Assembly: GCF_003473485.1 (NCBI RefSeq)
Contig: NC_053048.1
Coordinates: forward strand, 51,395,755 to 51,459,754
Length of the DNA stretch: 64,000 bases
Origin: Medicago truncatula
Lineage: Eukaryota > Streptophyta > Magnoliopsida > Fabales > Fabaceae
Direction of reading: 5' to 3'
This document shows, one piece after another, positions 46,485 to 57,447 of the stretch. Every line of letters starts with the position of its first letter. Positions within the stretch are counted from its first letter, which is position 1. The notes under the pieces are model-generated. The model searched no databases and was not told the DNA's origin. It worked only from the letters and a program-made list of their open reading frames with translations. Both the position numbers and the translations under genes were made by a program.

Positions 46485-46750
46485 ATTACTCTCTATTTCA
46501 AAATAATAGTCTTTTAAGGTTTGTGCATAATTGATTAATTGTGTTGATTTTAATGATAAAATATGTATCTTTTCTTAAAGTACATTGTTAATGTTCTCGT
46601 AAGCTTAACTCAGCTGGTAGGGACAATGCATAAATATATGCAAAGTCCGAGGTTCAAATCCCGACCACCACAAAAAAAAAAAAAGTGCATTGTCAATTGC
46701 AGTTAGTGAAATAATTAAGTTTAATGAAATTGAATGAATAAGGGTATAAT
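46485..46750. mobile_element. Stowaway-like MITE split by a SINE
   Basis: ATTACTCTCTATTTCAAAAT begins it; GTTAGTGAAATAATTAAGTT and AATAAGGGTATAATA continue after the SINE at 46593-46681. It is related to 36614-36878. Confidence 0.55.
46593..46681 (+). mobile_element. tRNA-derived SINE, short type, with target duplication
   Basis: GTAAGCTTAACTCAGCTGGT (box A-like), GAGGTTCAAATCCCG (box B-like) and a long A-tail. The 16-bp duplication AAAGTACATTGTTAAT / AAAGTGCATTGTCAAT (46577-46592, 46682-46697) has two differences. Confidence 0.9.
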
Positions 46751-47077
46751 ATTATTGGCTTAATTGCACTTTTGGCCCTTATCTTTTCAAAAGTTGCGAT
46801 TTTGGCCCCCTTACTAATTAAAATACAAAACAGTCTCCTATGTATTAGATCTTTGACAGTTTTGGCCTCCAAGACCACTTTTGACTTAGTCTTCGCTGAC
46901 GTGACACCCACAATGGTCGACACGTGGCACCTCACTTAAGGGATGTGGGTGCCACGTCAGCGAAGACTATAACAAACTTTGTGTTCTTTCCACAGTGGTC
47001 GACACGTGGCACCTCACTTAAGGGATGTGGGTGCCACTCAGCGAAGACTATAACAAACTTTGTGTTCTTTCCATTTA
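46751..47077. repeat. One arm of a foldback element with an 82-bp tandem duplication
   Basis: TTTTGGCCC-type text opens it, as in other MITEs here. GTCTTCGCTGACGTGACACC (46888) pairs with the inverted GTGCCACGTCAGCGAAGAC (46948-46966). The unit starting CACAATGGTCGACACGTGGC (46909-46990) is duplicated at 46991-47071 with about two changes. Confidence 0.75.
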
Positions 47078-47479
47078 GAGTCCGTTTGTTACAGTTTTTT
47101 TAAGAAAAAATCATTTTTTTTTATAAAATAATTATCAATTTTAAGAGTTTTGCATCCGTTTGTTACAATTTTTTTAAAAAATCAGAATCTAAAAACAGCT
47201 TCAAATGAGAAGCTGTTAAGAGGAGATTGTCAAAAAATAGATTTTTTTTAGAGGAGAGAGAAATTATGAATTAAAAGATTGAAATAGTTTTGTATCAAAA
47301 ATATCTCTTTTATATAGTTGTATCCAAACAAACTAAATTATTTGTTTTAAAAAAGTGATTTTTATTACGGTAAACAAACACAAAATAGATTCTAATTTTT
47401 CATAAAATCTCTAAAATATAATCTCTATATTATTTTATGTCAAAATCACTTTTATTTTAATATGTAACAAACTAGCCCT
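47078..47479. mobile_element. MITE with GTTTGTTACA ends
   Basis: GAGTCCGTTTGTTACAG at the left and TGTAACAAACTAGCCC at the right. An internal direct echo (CATCCGTTTGTTACAATTTT) lies near 47153. No coding. Confidence 0.65.
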
Positions 47480-48940
47480 TAATCTATCATAAAATTTACT
47501 TCTTTGTTTATAAGTAAACCTATGTGATTCAATTAAAACAAAACTTTGATTATAATATATTTGTTTTGTATCTTAAACCTTGAGACAAACTCAACAAGGG
47601 ATTCTGTCTTCTAAAATTTAATTCTAATAATCCTATTTCAAAAGTCCCAAATATTTGATTTTAAGCTCCAAAAAACGTATAATAAATCTAATATTTTTAC
47701 TGTACGTGGTTATTTCTAAAATATCAACTTCATATTAATTTCTAGAATATCATATCTATATTGTTACATCCCTTGTTAATATCATAACTTTTCCAACAAA
47801 AAAAAAAAAAGGTGTCCCTGCTTACTTTGTAAAATTACATGTGGTTGTTGCATCAACTCCATCTATTCAAAAAATAAAAATAAAAAATTCTCACTTGTTT
47901 GCGCTGGATTGTTTTGTTTGTCAAAAACCAATAGCATATGCATAAAAAAAATAAATCATAACTTGTTTTGTTTCGGTTGTATCATTTCTTCACGTCCCTC
48001 CTTGTTCAGCTCTTTCTTTATCAACTTTAGGATGAAGTTTGTTAGACGATAAATCAACGAAGTTGCACATGCTCATAAAGGAGAAGTTATGTTACTATCT
48101 AATTCCGTTATTTATTTTAATATATCCGAATGTATTGAATCTCTTATTATTAATAAAATGTTATAATCATATTTCCCTCAACAAAGAAAAAAACTTACTC
48201 GTCTCTTTCTACATAAACATTTTACAAAAATTGTGGTATTAAAAAAGTTGTTACAGTAATAAATTCATCTGAAATATGTGTAATTGTTATTAAATTATCA
48301 TCGTATATAAATGCATTCAATATTATTGTGCAAACATTTGAAGAAAAATTGATAGTATTACCAAGAAGTATATTTTAAAAAAATAAAAGTATCTAACAAT
48401 TTATAGCGAGTATTATATTCGGCGTGAGTTTTTTTTTTTTTAAGGTAGTGTGTCGAATGATTGACACATCAATATGTAGTGTGGTATAAATGATAAATAT
48501 GAAGTTGTTTGGATATATTGGGAGAGGTTTACAAAAATTGATTTTAATTAGTTATTTTGAACAAAAATAACTATCGACTCATTCAACAAAATATTTGTTT
48601 ATCTCGTTCAATTTCAAGTTGTTGCTGTTCTTTTTTATCATCAAATTTCAAGTTGTTGTTGTTACTGCTAGTTGATATAATCCTGGTTTTAATTTTACCA
48701 TAAGGAAGAAGTTCCGTCAATATTGACATTTTTTATATGTGTAGGGGAGATGTTCAAACTCTAAATTTTGTATTTATTCATCTTAAGACATAAAATTATG
48801 ACCATTAAACTACTAAAAGAAAATGTTGAATAGATAAAAAGAATCAATAAGCGACCGAGATAAAATCATATTTTTGTAAAAATAGTTAGGAGAGAAACAT
48901 AGGAACGTATTTTTTGCTGCGAATGTCATCTTCTATGAGG
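47480..48940. other. Gene-free AT-rich stretch
   Basis: No ORF or repeat arm I can support. Confidence 0.45.
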
Positions 48941-48949
48941 AAGATGCTC

Positions 48950-49500
48950 TACCACAATTCTACATACATCTCTATTGATTTTCCTCTATATATCTTTTTG
49001 CCATACTAACATTTGAAGCCTCCTAAAGCAGCTGCGTAACAGTATACTTCAAAGGCTAGATTAGAAGCGTGATTTTTTCTCACCACACCAAGGCCTGCAC
49101 AATAGATAAAATGATGGGAAAACAAAAATTGCCTACCGGTAAAGTGATGCTTGATTATAGTCCACATATGCAATTCCTTCTAACAATTAACAAAACGAGA
49201 GCATTCAAGGAAAGTGTGCAACTTATCATCAAAACTCCCATGACACATAACACACTCGGGGCAGTAGGCTGCATATACTGCGTTGACCAGATCCAAGGGT
49301 CTGACCTGATGCCATTTCCTTCACCAATTTCCCACGTATATCTAAAGGACAACGGCGATACAATACTCCAAATACTTCTCTATGTGTAACAGATCGAGGT
49401 TGTCCTCCAAAAAGCCGCTTCTTGAAAAATATTTATCTCTAAGAACTCCAGTGAGGAGAGATGAAGAGATTGTGACATGACTGAGTTTCCACCCTTGTTA
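48950..49500 (-). mobile_element. LINE remnant with zinc-binding region
   Basis: The minus strand reads a Trp-rich EIGEGNGIRSDPWIW segment and, in another frame, CVMCHGSFDDKLHTFLECSR, the pattern that follows plant LINE reverse transcriptases. The frame is broken at least once. It is a different family from 45449-46340. Confidence 0.6.
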
Positions 49501-50358
49501 ACCTTAACATGGCAAGGTAAAAACCTTCAAAGTCCCATAAATTTAGCCCGCCATGATATTTGTTTGTCGCTCTATCCTACCTTAACCTCAAGGTTATGAC
49601 CACCATTTTTTTGGTATTCCAACATAGGGAATTTAACATGAGCTCAATTTCCTCACCCAAAGTAGTAGGGAGAAGAAAAACACCCATAAAACAAGATGAG
49701 ATGACTTACTAATACTTTCATAAAAACTAATTATTTACTTACTATCGAGAAGGATCCAGAATTCCATGTTGAATGTTCTTTCATATACAATCATTAACGA
49801 AAGCAAACATAGACCTCTTGTCCCTACCCATCATGATGGAAGTAATGCCAAAATATTTACCTCGATCCATAACCTAAATGACTCCTACAGGATAAGTGAC
49901 GTTTGAACGACTAAAAGAAATAGCGTATTTTTGGTAATTGATATTTTGGGCGCTTACACCTTCATAATTACGGGTATATACTTTAGAATAATGGTTTCAT
50001 CTATAGCGTCCGTGACAGGCTTAAATATATATAAAAATATAAAATACATCAAAGATTATAGAGTGGTGTCATGCAACATGGATTTAATTTAAATTTTATT
50101 GGTTATATAAATATCAATTTTTAAACTTTTGTTTTTTGAGTCAGTTCTTGAACATAACATTCGAGTTTTTGGACAAAAAGTAAAGAGTATTTGATTGCTG
50201 ATATCAAATGTTAGTAATTACTTCATCGCTTTTTGCACAACAACATAAAAAAGGTTAAACGATGCATTTGTATTTACCAATCAAACTACTCTCTCCATAA
50301 AAAAAATATAATCATAATCTTCAGGTTAGTGTTTTGAAAATTTGTTCAGTTATAAGTA
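49501..50358. other. Intergenic, no gene seen
   Basis: No supported feature. The first part may be further LINE debris. Confidence 0.4.
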
Positions 50359-50368
50359 CATATTACTC

Positions 50369-50499
50369 TTTTTTTTTTTTGGTCAGGTAGCCTAGTGGCT
50401 AGAATTCATCTTATAAGTGGGGTGTCCGGGGTTCGAACCCCGGCCCCTGCATATAATAATGCATTGTCCTACTAACTGAGCTATGCTCACGGGACGGAT
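50369..50499 (-). mobile_element. tRNA-derived SINE, long type, minus strand
   Basis: The minus strand runs from CCGTGAGCATAGCTCAGTTA (box A-like) through GGGGTTCGAACCCC (box B-like) to CTAGCCACTAGGCTACCTGA and an A-tail. ATATTACTC flanks both sides (50360-50368, 50500-50508). It is the best-preserved relative of the split SINE at 19805-21991. It lies about 260 bp upstream of the RPL18 start codon. Confidence 0.88.
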
Positions 50500-50593
50500 A
50501 TATTACTCATTTTATTATGCCTAAAACGTGACTCTGGATGTTACTAGATAAAACTAAGGCGTAAGTAGAAAAATATAATAAATTGAGAAATAA

Positions 50594-50712
50594 TGGGCTT
50601 AAGTCCACTAAAAAAACAAAGGGTCTTATGTAAGAAAAACGGGTCATGGATACGATCCATCATCGGCGAAAAATCCAAATAAATAAACTCACCTGACCTA
50701 AACAAAACCCTA
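50594..50712 (+). promoter_or_regulatory. Site II and telo-box of RPL18
   Basis: TGGGCT (50594-50599) and AAACCCTA (50705-50712, 44 bp before the ATG). This pair is characteristic of plant ribosomal-protein promoters and is linked to expression in dividing cells. No strong TATA box is visible, as is common for such genes. Confidence 0.65.
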
Positions 50713-50755
50713 GCCCCATTTCACTCGTTCGGCCGCAGCTTGAAGCTTCTTCACC

Positions 50756-52824
50756 ATGGTACGTTCTTCATCTACAATCCCCATCGGCGCCACCATTTCC
50801 TCTAACTAACTCCGACAACCTCTCATCTCACTTCTCTTTATCTCTTATCGCAGGGTATCGATTTGAAGGCAGGAGGTAAGTCCAAGAAGACTAAACGTAC
50901 AGCACCAAAATCCAATGATATCTACCTCAAGCTTCTCGTTAAGGTAAACCTTCATGCATTTTCTACTGTTACTTCACTTGTTACTGTGATTCTGAATAAT
51001 GGATTTGTATTTGAATCGTATTGTTTTTTTTTTTTGTTTGTTATGTGTTTTTCAGCTATACCGTTTCCTTGTTCGAAGGACTGAAAGTAATTTCAATAAG
51101 GTTATCCTTAAGAGGCTTTTCATGAGCAAAGTCAACAAGCCACCTTTATCACTGTCTAGGTTGATTCGTTACACCAAAGGAAAGGTATATAATCGCTTAA
51201 TTAAGTGCGAATCATGTTACTGTTTATTTTATAAGCTGTTTTTATAACAAAGGTTAACATAAAGTCAATTTTTTCGTAAGTTATAAGTTGTTTTCTTAAA
51301 GTTAGCATTTAGACTTCTGAAAATGTGATGCAATAGCTTATAAAAATGGGCCCAGTCTGCACTAGTCATGATATAAATTATTTTCGTGTATTGTTTTCAT
51401 AAGTTATCTCCAAGAACTTGCAAAATTAAGCTGAAAACAGCTTATCAACAATGTCAGAAGCTGTTGTCACAAGTTTTTCCAAACAATCACACAGTACTTG
51501 TGTATGTTGACGATTAGATCAAATAAGCGAATCCAAACAGGCCCATGTTACAGGCTGTTTTTACAAATTCTTCTAAGATGTTTTTCATCTGCACATATGC
51601 TTTTAGATACGTTCAATTTAGCTAAATCCAACCAGGTTTTAATTGGTTGACGAAGAGATAGCATTGATATTTAAAATAATTATTAAATATAATCATATTG
51701 TTTACTTTATTTTTCTTTCTTTCTGGTATTAGGAGGGTAAGATTGCTGTAGTTGTTGGTGCCGTGACAGATGATATTAGGGTTTATGAAGTACCTGCAAT
51801 TAAGGTAACTGCTCTAAGGTTCACCGAAAAGGCCAGGGCTAGAATTGAGAAGGCTGGTGGGGAGTGCCTCACCTTTGATCAGCTGGCTCTTAGAGCTCCT
51901 TTAGGCCAGAACACGGTATGTATTTTAATACTACTCTTGTTTGCTTATTGTTATTCTAAGTGTTATAATTTTATAAAAATTGCAGTAATTTTATAAATTT
52001 GGAAGTTGGCTTTAGTTCATGTGTGCAAAGATTATAAGTTTTTAACAGTCTTCTCTTTCAAACCAAACTTCATGTAGAACTTCTTTTTTTCTTTTGTCTA
52101 ACAGCTGGCTCTTAGAGCTTCTTTTTTCACTGTCCTTTCATTTATAGACATTTAGCAATTGTGTTTTTTTAGTAGATCATTTGTGAGAAGTCATGTTTTC
52201 ACTGCTATCTTATTGTCACCTTTATGAAAGTCAAAATGAATAGAATGATAAATGTGTAGGAATCCTGTGTTTTTGTTTTACTTTGTTTTGAAATACTGGT
52301 CAACGCTGTTACTTGCGGTTACTTCACTTTCTTTATAATTTCACCATATGTTCTTGTTTATTTTCACCTTATAACAGTTATACTACCTGTTCCAATACAG
52401 CCTATTAAATAATATGCTTACCACAAATCTAGTGTACTTCCTGTTTTAATTTTGCATTAGTATGTATTATTTGTTTATCGACTTTTATACCTATCGATTG
52501 TGGCAAATTACAACAATTTTGGTTATTGCTTCTTTTCTGTTCCTAGTTTTGTTACAACTTTAGGAGGAAGGATAAAATTATCTAGTTTCATATTCCACTC
52601 TTTGCAAATTAAGACAACATACATAGGAGGAATGACATTTTTTTTTTGTATTAATGTTTCAGGTTCTTCTTAGAGGTCCCAAAAATGCTCGTGAGGCTGT
52701 CAAGCACTTCGGACGAGCTCCTGGTGTGCCACACAGCAACACTAAGCCCTATGTCCGTGGGAAAAAATCACGAAAGGTTGAAGCCGCTAGAGGAAAAAGG
52801 AAGAGCAGAGGCTTTAAAGTTTGA
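50756..52824 (+). CDS. RPL18: 60S ribosomal protein L18 (eL18)
   Basis: Five coding exons: 50756-50758 (ATG only), 50854-50943, 51056-51184, 51733-51915, 52663-52824, giving 188 residues, close to the family's 187. All borders are GT-AG and every intron is in phase 0. The protein starts [19 protein letters not shown] and contains [20 protein letters not shown], the central [20 protein letters not shown] and the basic tail [20 protein letters not shown]...RGFKV, all typical of eL18. It is a structural protein of the large ribosomal subunit in the cytosol. Placing the start codon alone in exon 1 follows from ATG being directly followed by GTACGT and the acceptor at 50852-50853 restoring M-G-I-D-L. 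Intron 3 carries TE-like text ending GAATCCAAACAGGCCC near 51543. Confidence 0.97.
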
Positions 52825-53829
52825 GTTTTGGTCTCAAACATCAATGCCCTTTCCCATTATCATATCTCATTATCATTGTTCTGTATTGTTTTGTTTTCTC
52901 CCTTTGTGGTGTCTTGAACAATTTGTTTTGTTTTTAGCGTCCTTCTCCCCCAAGTGGAAAAGGAATGAATGGATCGGCTTTCGAACAATTTTGATTTAGA
53001 ACAAACTTTCCTGTTAACTTTAGACAATCAATGAGTAACCTGTTGTTCTACAGTTTACATTCTTGTGCCCTCATAGTGTTGGGAAGGGGGAGTTGAACTT
53101 GAAGCAGGGTACAGTTTCTGAGTTTAAATTGGTAGGATAAATATAAATTTAATTGCCTATATTGCGTTTAAAGAGAAATTTTATACCTCATTAGTGGTTA
53201 GTTTTATAGTGGATACTACATTAAGGGTATTTTTTGAACACTTTTTGTTGTTAAGAGGTTACAATTTGAGTTTAATATCATTTCAAAACTCATTTGAAAC
53301 ACAGTATGAACAAAAAAGGTAGATCAAATAGCTGCAATCAATATCCCATTTGCAGTGAAAACTTTATATGATGCATTGAGTTTTGTTGACGATAATATCG
53401 ATATAAATTTTTTGTTTGCAATGTTCCCCTACGTTGTTTACTGAAAACGTAAGGAGACATACAGGCTTGTGTTTTTGTGGAGTTTGTTTTCGCATCAAAC
53501 TGTCTTAAGGATACATTGCTGAAAGATTGAATGAGATTATGTTTGTGGGCATCGGGTTAGGGATTTATGAAATTTTGATTTAACAAAATTCTGAGAATTT
53601 CAGCATTTTTGATCTTATTTCAAATTTTAGAAGCCGAAATGTTGATGATTTCTTTTTTTGTTTATAAAATCTAAAAACTATTAGAACCTAAAAAAAACAC
53701 AATTCAAACATAAAAGGTATGAACAAATGCAAACTGACCAAGTTAATGTCTCAAATGCGATGTATTCAAACAATTAAACTTGAAATATGTCAAAATTTAG
53801 CAAGATTTGGATTTGTGGTTGAGTAATAA

Positions 53830-54361
53830 GAGCATCCACGATGGAGACATCAATTTTTGGGGTCTTAAATGGATCTCACGCGTACACATCACTTAATAGT
53901 AGATGCTCTTATAACTTTAAATGGGACCCACTAATCAACTATCAATAACTTTATATCACTACATTTTAATTTTTTAATATTAAAAGCGTGCGCGCCCTGT
54001 TTAAAGTTGGGGGTCTTAAATAATACCTTGGGTCTTATAAAACCTTGAAAAATAAATCATCTCAATGGGGGTACCTATTGTGCAGAATTTTTTTGGAGGT
54101 CTTATAAGACCTGGGGTCTTATTTAAGACCCCCACTTTTAATCGGGTCCCTCACTCTTTTAATATTAAAAAATTGAAGTGTAATGATATCCAGTTGTTGA
54201 TAGTTGATTAGTGGGTCTCATTTAAGAAATTTTTGTGAGATGCTGGGTTGGAGATATTGAGTTCTTATTAGGTACTACCGTTAAAAAATTATAAATGAGT
54301 GATGTGTACATTTGAGACCCATTTAAGAACCCAGAAATAAATATCTCCATTGTGGATGCTC
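53830..54361. mobile_element. PIF/Harbinger-like MITE, 532 bp
   Basis: GAGCATCCAC ... GTGGATGCTC perfect 10-bp ends with TAA on both sides (53827-53829, 54362-54364), the 3-bp duplication of Harbinger elements. Inner text such as TTTTTAATATTAAAA and GGGTCTTA/TAAGACCC is partly palindromic. Confidence 0.85.
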
Positions 54362-54939
54362 TAAGTGGTTCCAATACTCATTAGTTTTTTTGGTAGAATT
54401 CCCAATACTCATTAGTCAATAAGCAATAAGTGTTTTCTCAAAAAAAAAAAAAAAAAAAGTGCTAGCAGTTGAAAAATAAATATTATCGTTTTGGTTTTTT
54501 CAGTTAACTTTATCGCAAATTTAAAATCAGGAAATGACATTTCTGCTTGAAACGAGACGACAGGAGCTGTGCCTTAGCTTTGCTTCCACTTTGATTGCAT
54601 TAAACTACAAAATGCAATATTATCATACTTTTAAGGATACAATACCTATCCAAGAAATGCAACATTTTTCTACAATTATTTATGAATTTACGGACAGTAT
54701 GGAGAAATGAAACAGACAAATGTGTTTTAACTAGCTTCTGGTGGATTTTGGTCGCTATACGCAACGATTCCAACTAAGAAAAAATTCACCATTCCACCCA
54801 ATCAAAATCTTGCGATCAAAACAAAGTAACATATAATGCTTATAATTTTATTCATCCATTCCCAAGATTGATTAGCTAATTAGAAAATTCATGTAAATTA
54901 ATAATTTGGATTTTTGTTCATTCATCAATTATTATACAT

Positions 54940-54985
54940 TGCATGGTAACATGATCAATTCAATCCTCTATAAATACCTTGCATG
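54940..54985 (+). promoter_or_regulatory. TATA box and TGCATG motifs of the Kunitz gene
   Basis: TATAAATA at 54969-54976, about 115 bp upstream of the ATG, with TGCATG (RY-core) at 54940-54945 and 54980-54985. RY motifs are common in seed-expressed promoters; with only cores present this is suggestive. Confidence 0.5.
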
Positions 54986-55088
54986 GCAAGAAACATTATA
55001 AACACAGAACCACTAAAGACTCTTATATTGTAAGATAGCCTTCAAAGAGAGGTTATTAATTACATTCATACATAACTAATTAACAACC

Positions 55089-55694
55089 ATGACTACTAGA
55101 TCCTTCACGGTAATCATTGTTGCTCATGTGTGTGTCTTCATGATCACAACATCAATAGCTCAGTTGGTCATAGACACGAATGGTGAACCAGTTGAGGCCG
55201 GTGACGAATACTTCATCAGGCCTATAATCACAGGCAACGGAGGAACTACATTAGTCACCAGAAATGGATCATGTCCTTTGGATGTCGGTCTTGAACAGAA
55301 TTCTGACTTGCCAGGTTTGATTGCTGTATTCACACCTTTTTCTTCCGATCACGATGACGAAGATGTGAGGCTTAGTAGAGACTTGAGAGTCCAATTCCTA
55401 GCTTCAAATTGTGGGCAGTCATCAGAATGGAGATTAGGCGAGAGGGACGCAACGAGTGGTAGGAGGCTTATTACCACCGGAAGAGATGATGGTACAGTTG
55501 GATCATTTGGTAACTTCTTTAGGATTGTGCAGAGCCAAACTCTTGGTATCTATAACATCCAATGGTGCCCTAGAGAAGTGTGCCCTAGCTGTTGGTTTGA
55601 ATGTGGGACTATTGGTATTATTCGTGAGAATGGCAAGAGTTTATTGGCCCTTGATGGGGGTGATGCCCTCCCTGTTGTGTTCCAGAAAGAATGA
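55089..55694 (+). CDS. Kunitz-type (STI family) protease inhibitor
   Basis: A single-exon frame of 201 residues. Residues 1-24 form a signal peptide (cleavage likely after SIA). The Kunitz signature follows: LVIDTNGEPVEAGDEYFI (26-43). The fold's later motifs are present: NGSCPLDV (60-66), LRVQFLASNC (99-108), FRIVQSQTLGIYNIQWCP and CGTIGIIRENGKSLLALDG. Mature cysteines lie at 62, 108, 160, 165, 168 and 172: the classic two-disulfide pattern plus two extra in the WCPREVCPSCWFEC loop. The region that holds the reactive loop in soybean inhibitors is strongly acidic here (SSDHDDEDV, 85-93), with no obvious Arg or Lys at P1, so trypsin inhibition is doubtful. A secreted defence or storage role is likely. 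An AATAAA-like signal lies near 55771. Confidence 0.93.
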   Translation: MTTRSFTVIIVAHVCVFMITTSIAQLVIDTNGEPVEAGDEYFIRPIITGNGGTTLVTRNGSCPLDVGLEQNSDLPGLIAVFTPFSSDHDDEDVRLSRDLRVQFLASNCGQSSEWRLGERDATSGRRLITTGRDDGTVGSFGNFFRIVQSQTLGIYNIQWCPREVCPSCWFECGTIGIIRENGKSLLALDGGDALPVVFQKE

Positions 55695-55700
55695 TTATTA

Positions 55701-57440
55701 GCAGGATGGTTAAGTTTATTCAATTTGTGTGGTGTGTTTATGTACTCTAGCTTGTTGCTTTCTTGTTTACCAATAAATACGGAACAGTCGTTCATTTCAA
55801 TTAATAATATTAAGAAATAAAGAGAGGGTTACATGTATTCAAATGGTTGTGTATATTTTCTTTACCAAGGAGAAGCTGTTGTCACTTTTTAATTCATGTA
55901 GAATCATCGATACCCCGTTAATTTTGTTTGATACAGGTACTCAAGTTAGTTGGATGAATCAAAATTTGTCATATGTCAGATTAATATATAAAGAGTACGT
56001 CCTTCCTCTCAAAACACTAACCACCTTCTACAACCCCATACAGAAATCAACCAACACTAATCTTTTCTACATCTCCTCGACAAGTTAGATATTTAGACTA
56101 CCACTTTCTCTCCTTTTTTCCACCATTGTAGACCACGAAACTATCACCAATGAACTCTTTCTCATCTACAAAAAGCCTAACATCTAATTGATTAAAGAAT
56201 TACAAATGCACAATTTATTCAAATAACTCATAAACTATGCTAAACCATATGATAACTAAAATAATTTACATTCAAATCGGAGCAAAACTTAAAAATCAAG
56301 CTCAAACTCAATTTCTCATATTAAATCAAACTCATAGGACTTGAAATACGACGAGCTTATACTCTAGTTTTGTACTGTGAATCATCATGGGAATACTGAA
56401 TAATTTTGAAGTGTTAGTCTATAGATCACCTATTAAATTGATTAATTGGAGTTCGCTCTCATTCTTTATACTTTTCACAAGTTTTTATTTTTATTTTTAT
56501 TTTTTTATTTTTTTTTATTTTTAAATATACAAAGTTCACAAGCATGCTTTCTCTTTTAACATTAGACGAGGAAACTTGAAAAATGTGCCTCTAGCATGTG
56601 ATGCTCCCGGGTTAAGAGTCCTTCTAGTTAAGAGTCTATACATGAGTGAATCTGAAATGGATTACAAAGCATTCATAAAGCAAGATGAATATCACATTTT
56701 TAAGTTAAAAAGTTGAAGGGAAGGGCCGAAGGGGTGAGGTGCATCTTCTTCTCCATAACACACATGCTCAGCTCTTAAATGGAAATTTACTTTGAATGAG
56801 AGTTTACATGTTTTGCTGTCCTTTACAATATCTCAACTTAGGCGTATGAGAGTACTTTAAAGGGAAATAGGGGAGGACTTTGAGGATGAAAGGAATAAAA
56901 GGGAAAGGGAAGGGTGAGTAGTCCCTTCATTTTATTATTTACTGGACTAAAACCATCCATTACAGGGGAGCTTAAAAAACCCATTGGAAGACTTTAGAGG
57001 ATTTTGAATAAATTTTCAAATGCATTATTTTCTCAATTTCAAAATTGGAAAAAAAGTGAAGGATTCCTGTGTTTCCCTTCCCCCTCTTCCCTCCAAAGCC
57101 CTTCCAGTCCTTTTCCCTCATAACTTTCAAACAAAACGTTAAATACATCTAGCTAAGTTGAATCATTAAACTACCAGCATATATTGATGACAGGAGAGAC
57201 CAAAGGAAGCCTACCACTTCGGAGTAGAGCAGGATTCAAGCACCAAGGCATAAGGAAACGGGGATCAAGTTATAGACAAGTTTGATTCTTGTCTATATGG
57301 AAGTTAAGACACACAAATACTAGCTATTGCGCTAGAAACTAGAAATTCTGCAAACCTGGCACTCTTGCAAGCGTGCGGGACAGTGCAATCCAAAATATGT
57401 AATTATAAATAACTTTTACACGGCATTCATGTGAAGAACG
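55701..57440. other. Intergenic, no gene; low-complexity T/A run at 56480-56526
   Basis: A (TTTTTA)n-like tract is the only distinct structure. Short ORFs lack domains. The end nearest 57440 is probably epoxide hydrolase 3' UTR. Confidence 0.5.
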
Positions 57441-57447
57441 AAGCAGA

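Noticed and set aside
50369-50499. A tRNA gene on the minus strand (GGTTCGAACCCC)
   Set aside because: There is no acceptor stem or proper anticodon arm; an A-tail and a target duplication show it is a SINE. The same applies to the other copies.
52685-52999. 104-codon ORF after RPL18 exon 4
   Set aside because: It is an out-of-frame shadow of RPL18 exon 5 and its 3' UTR.
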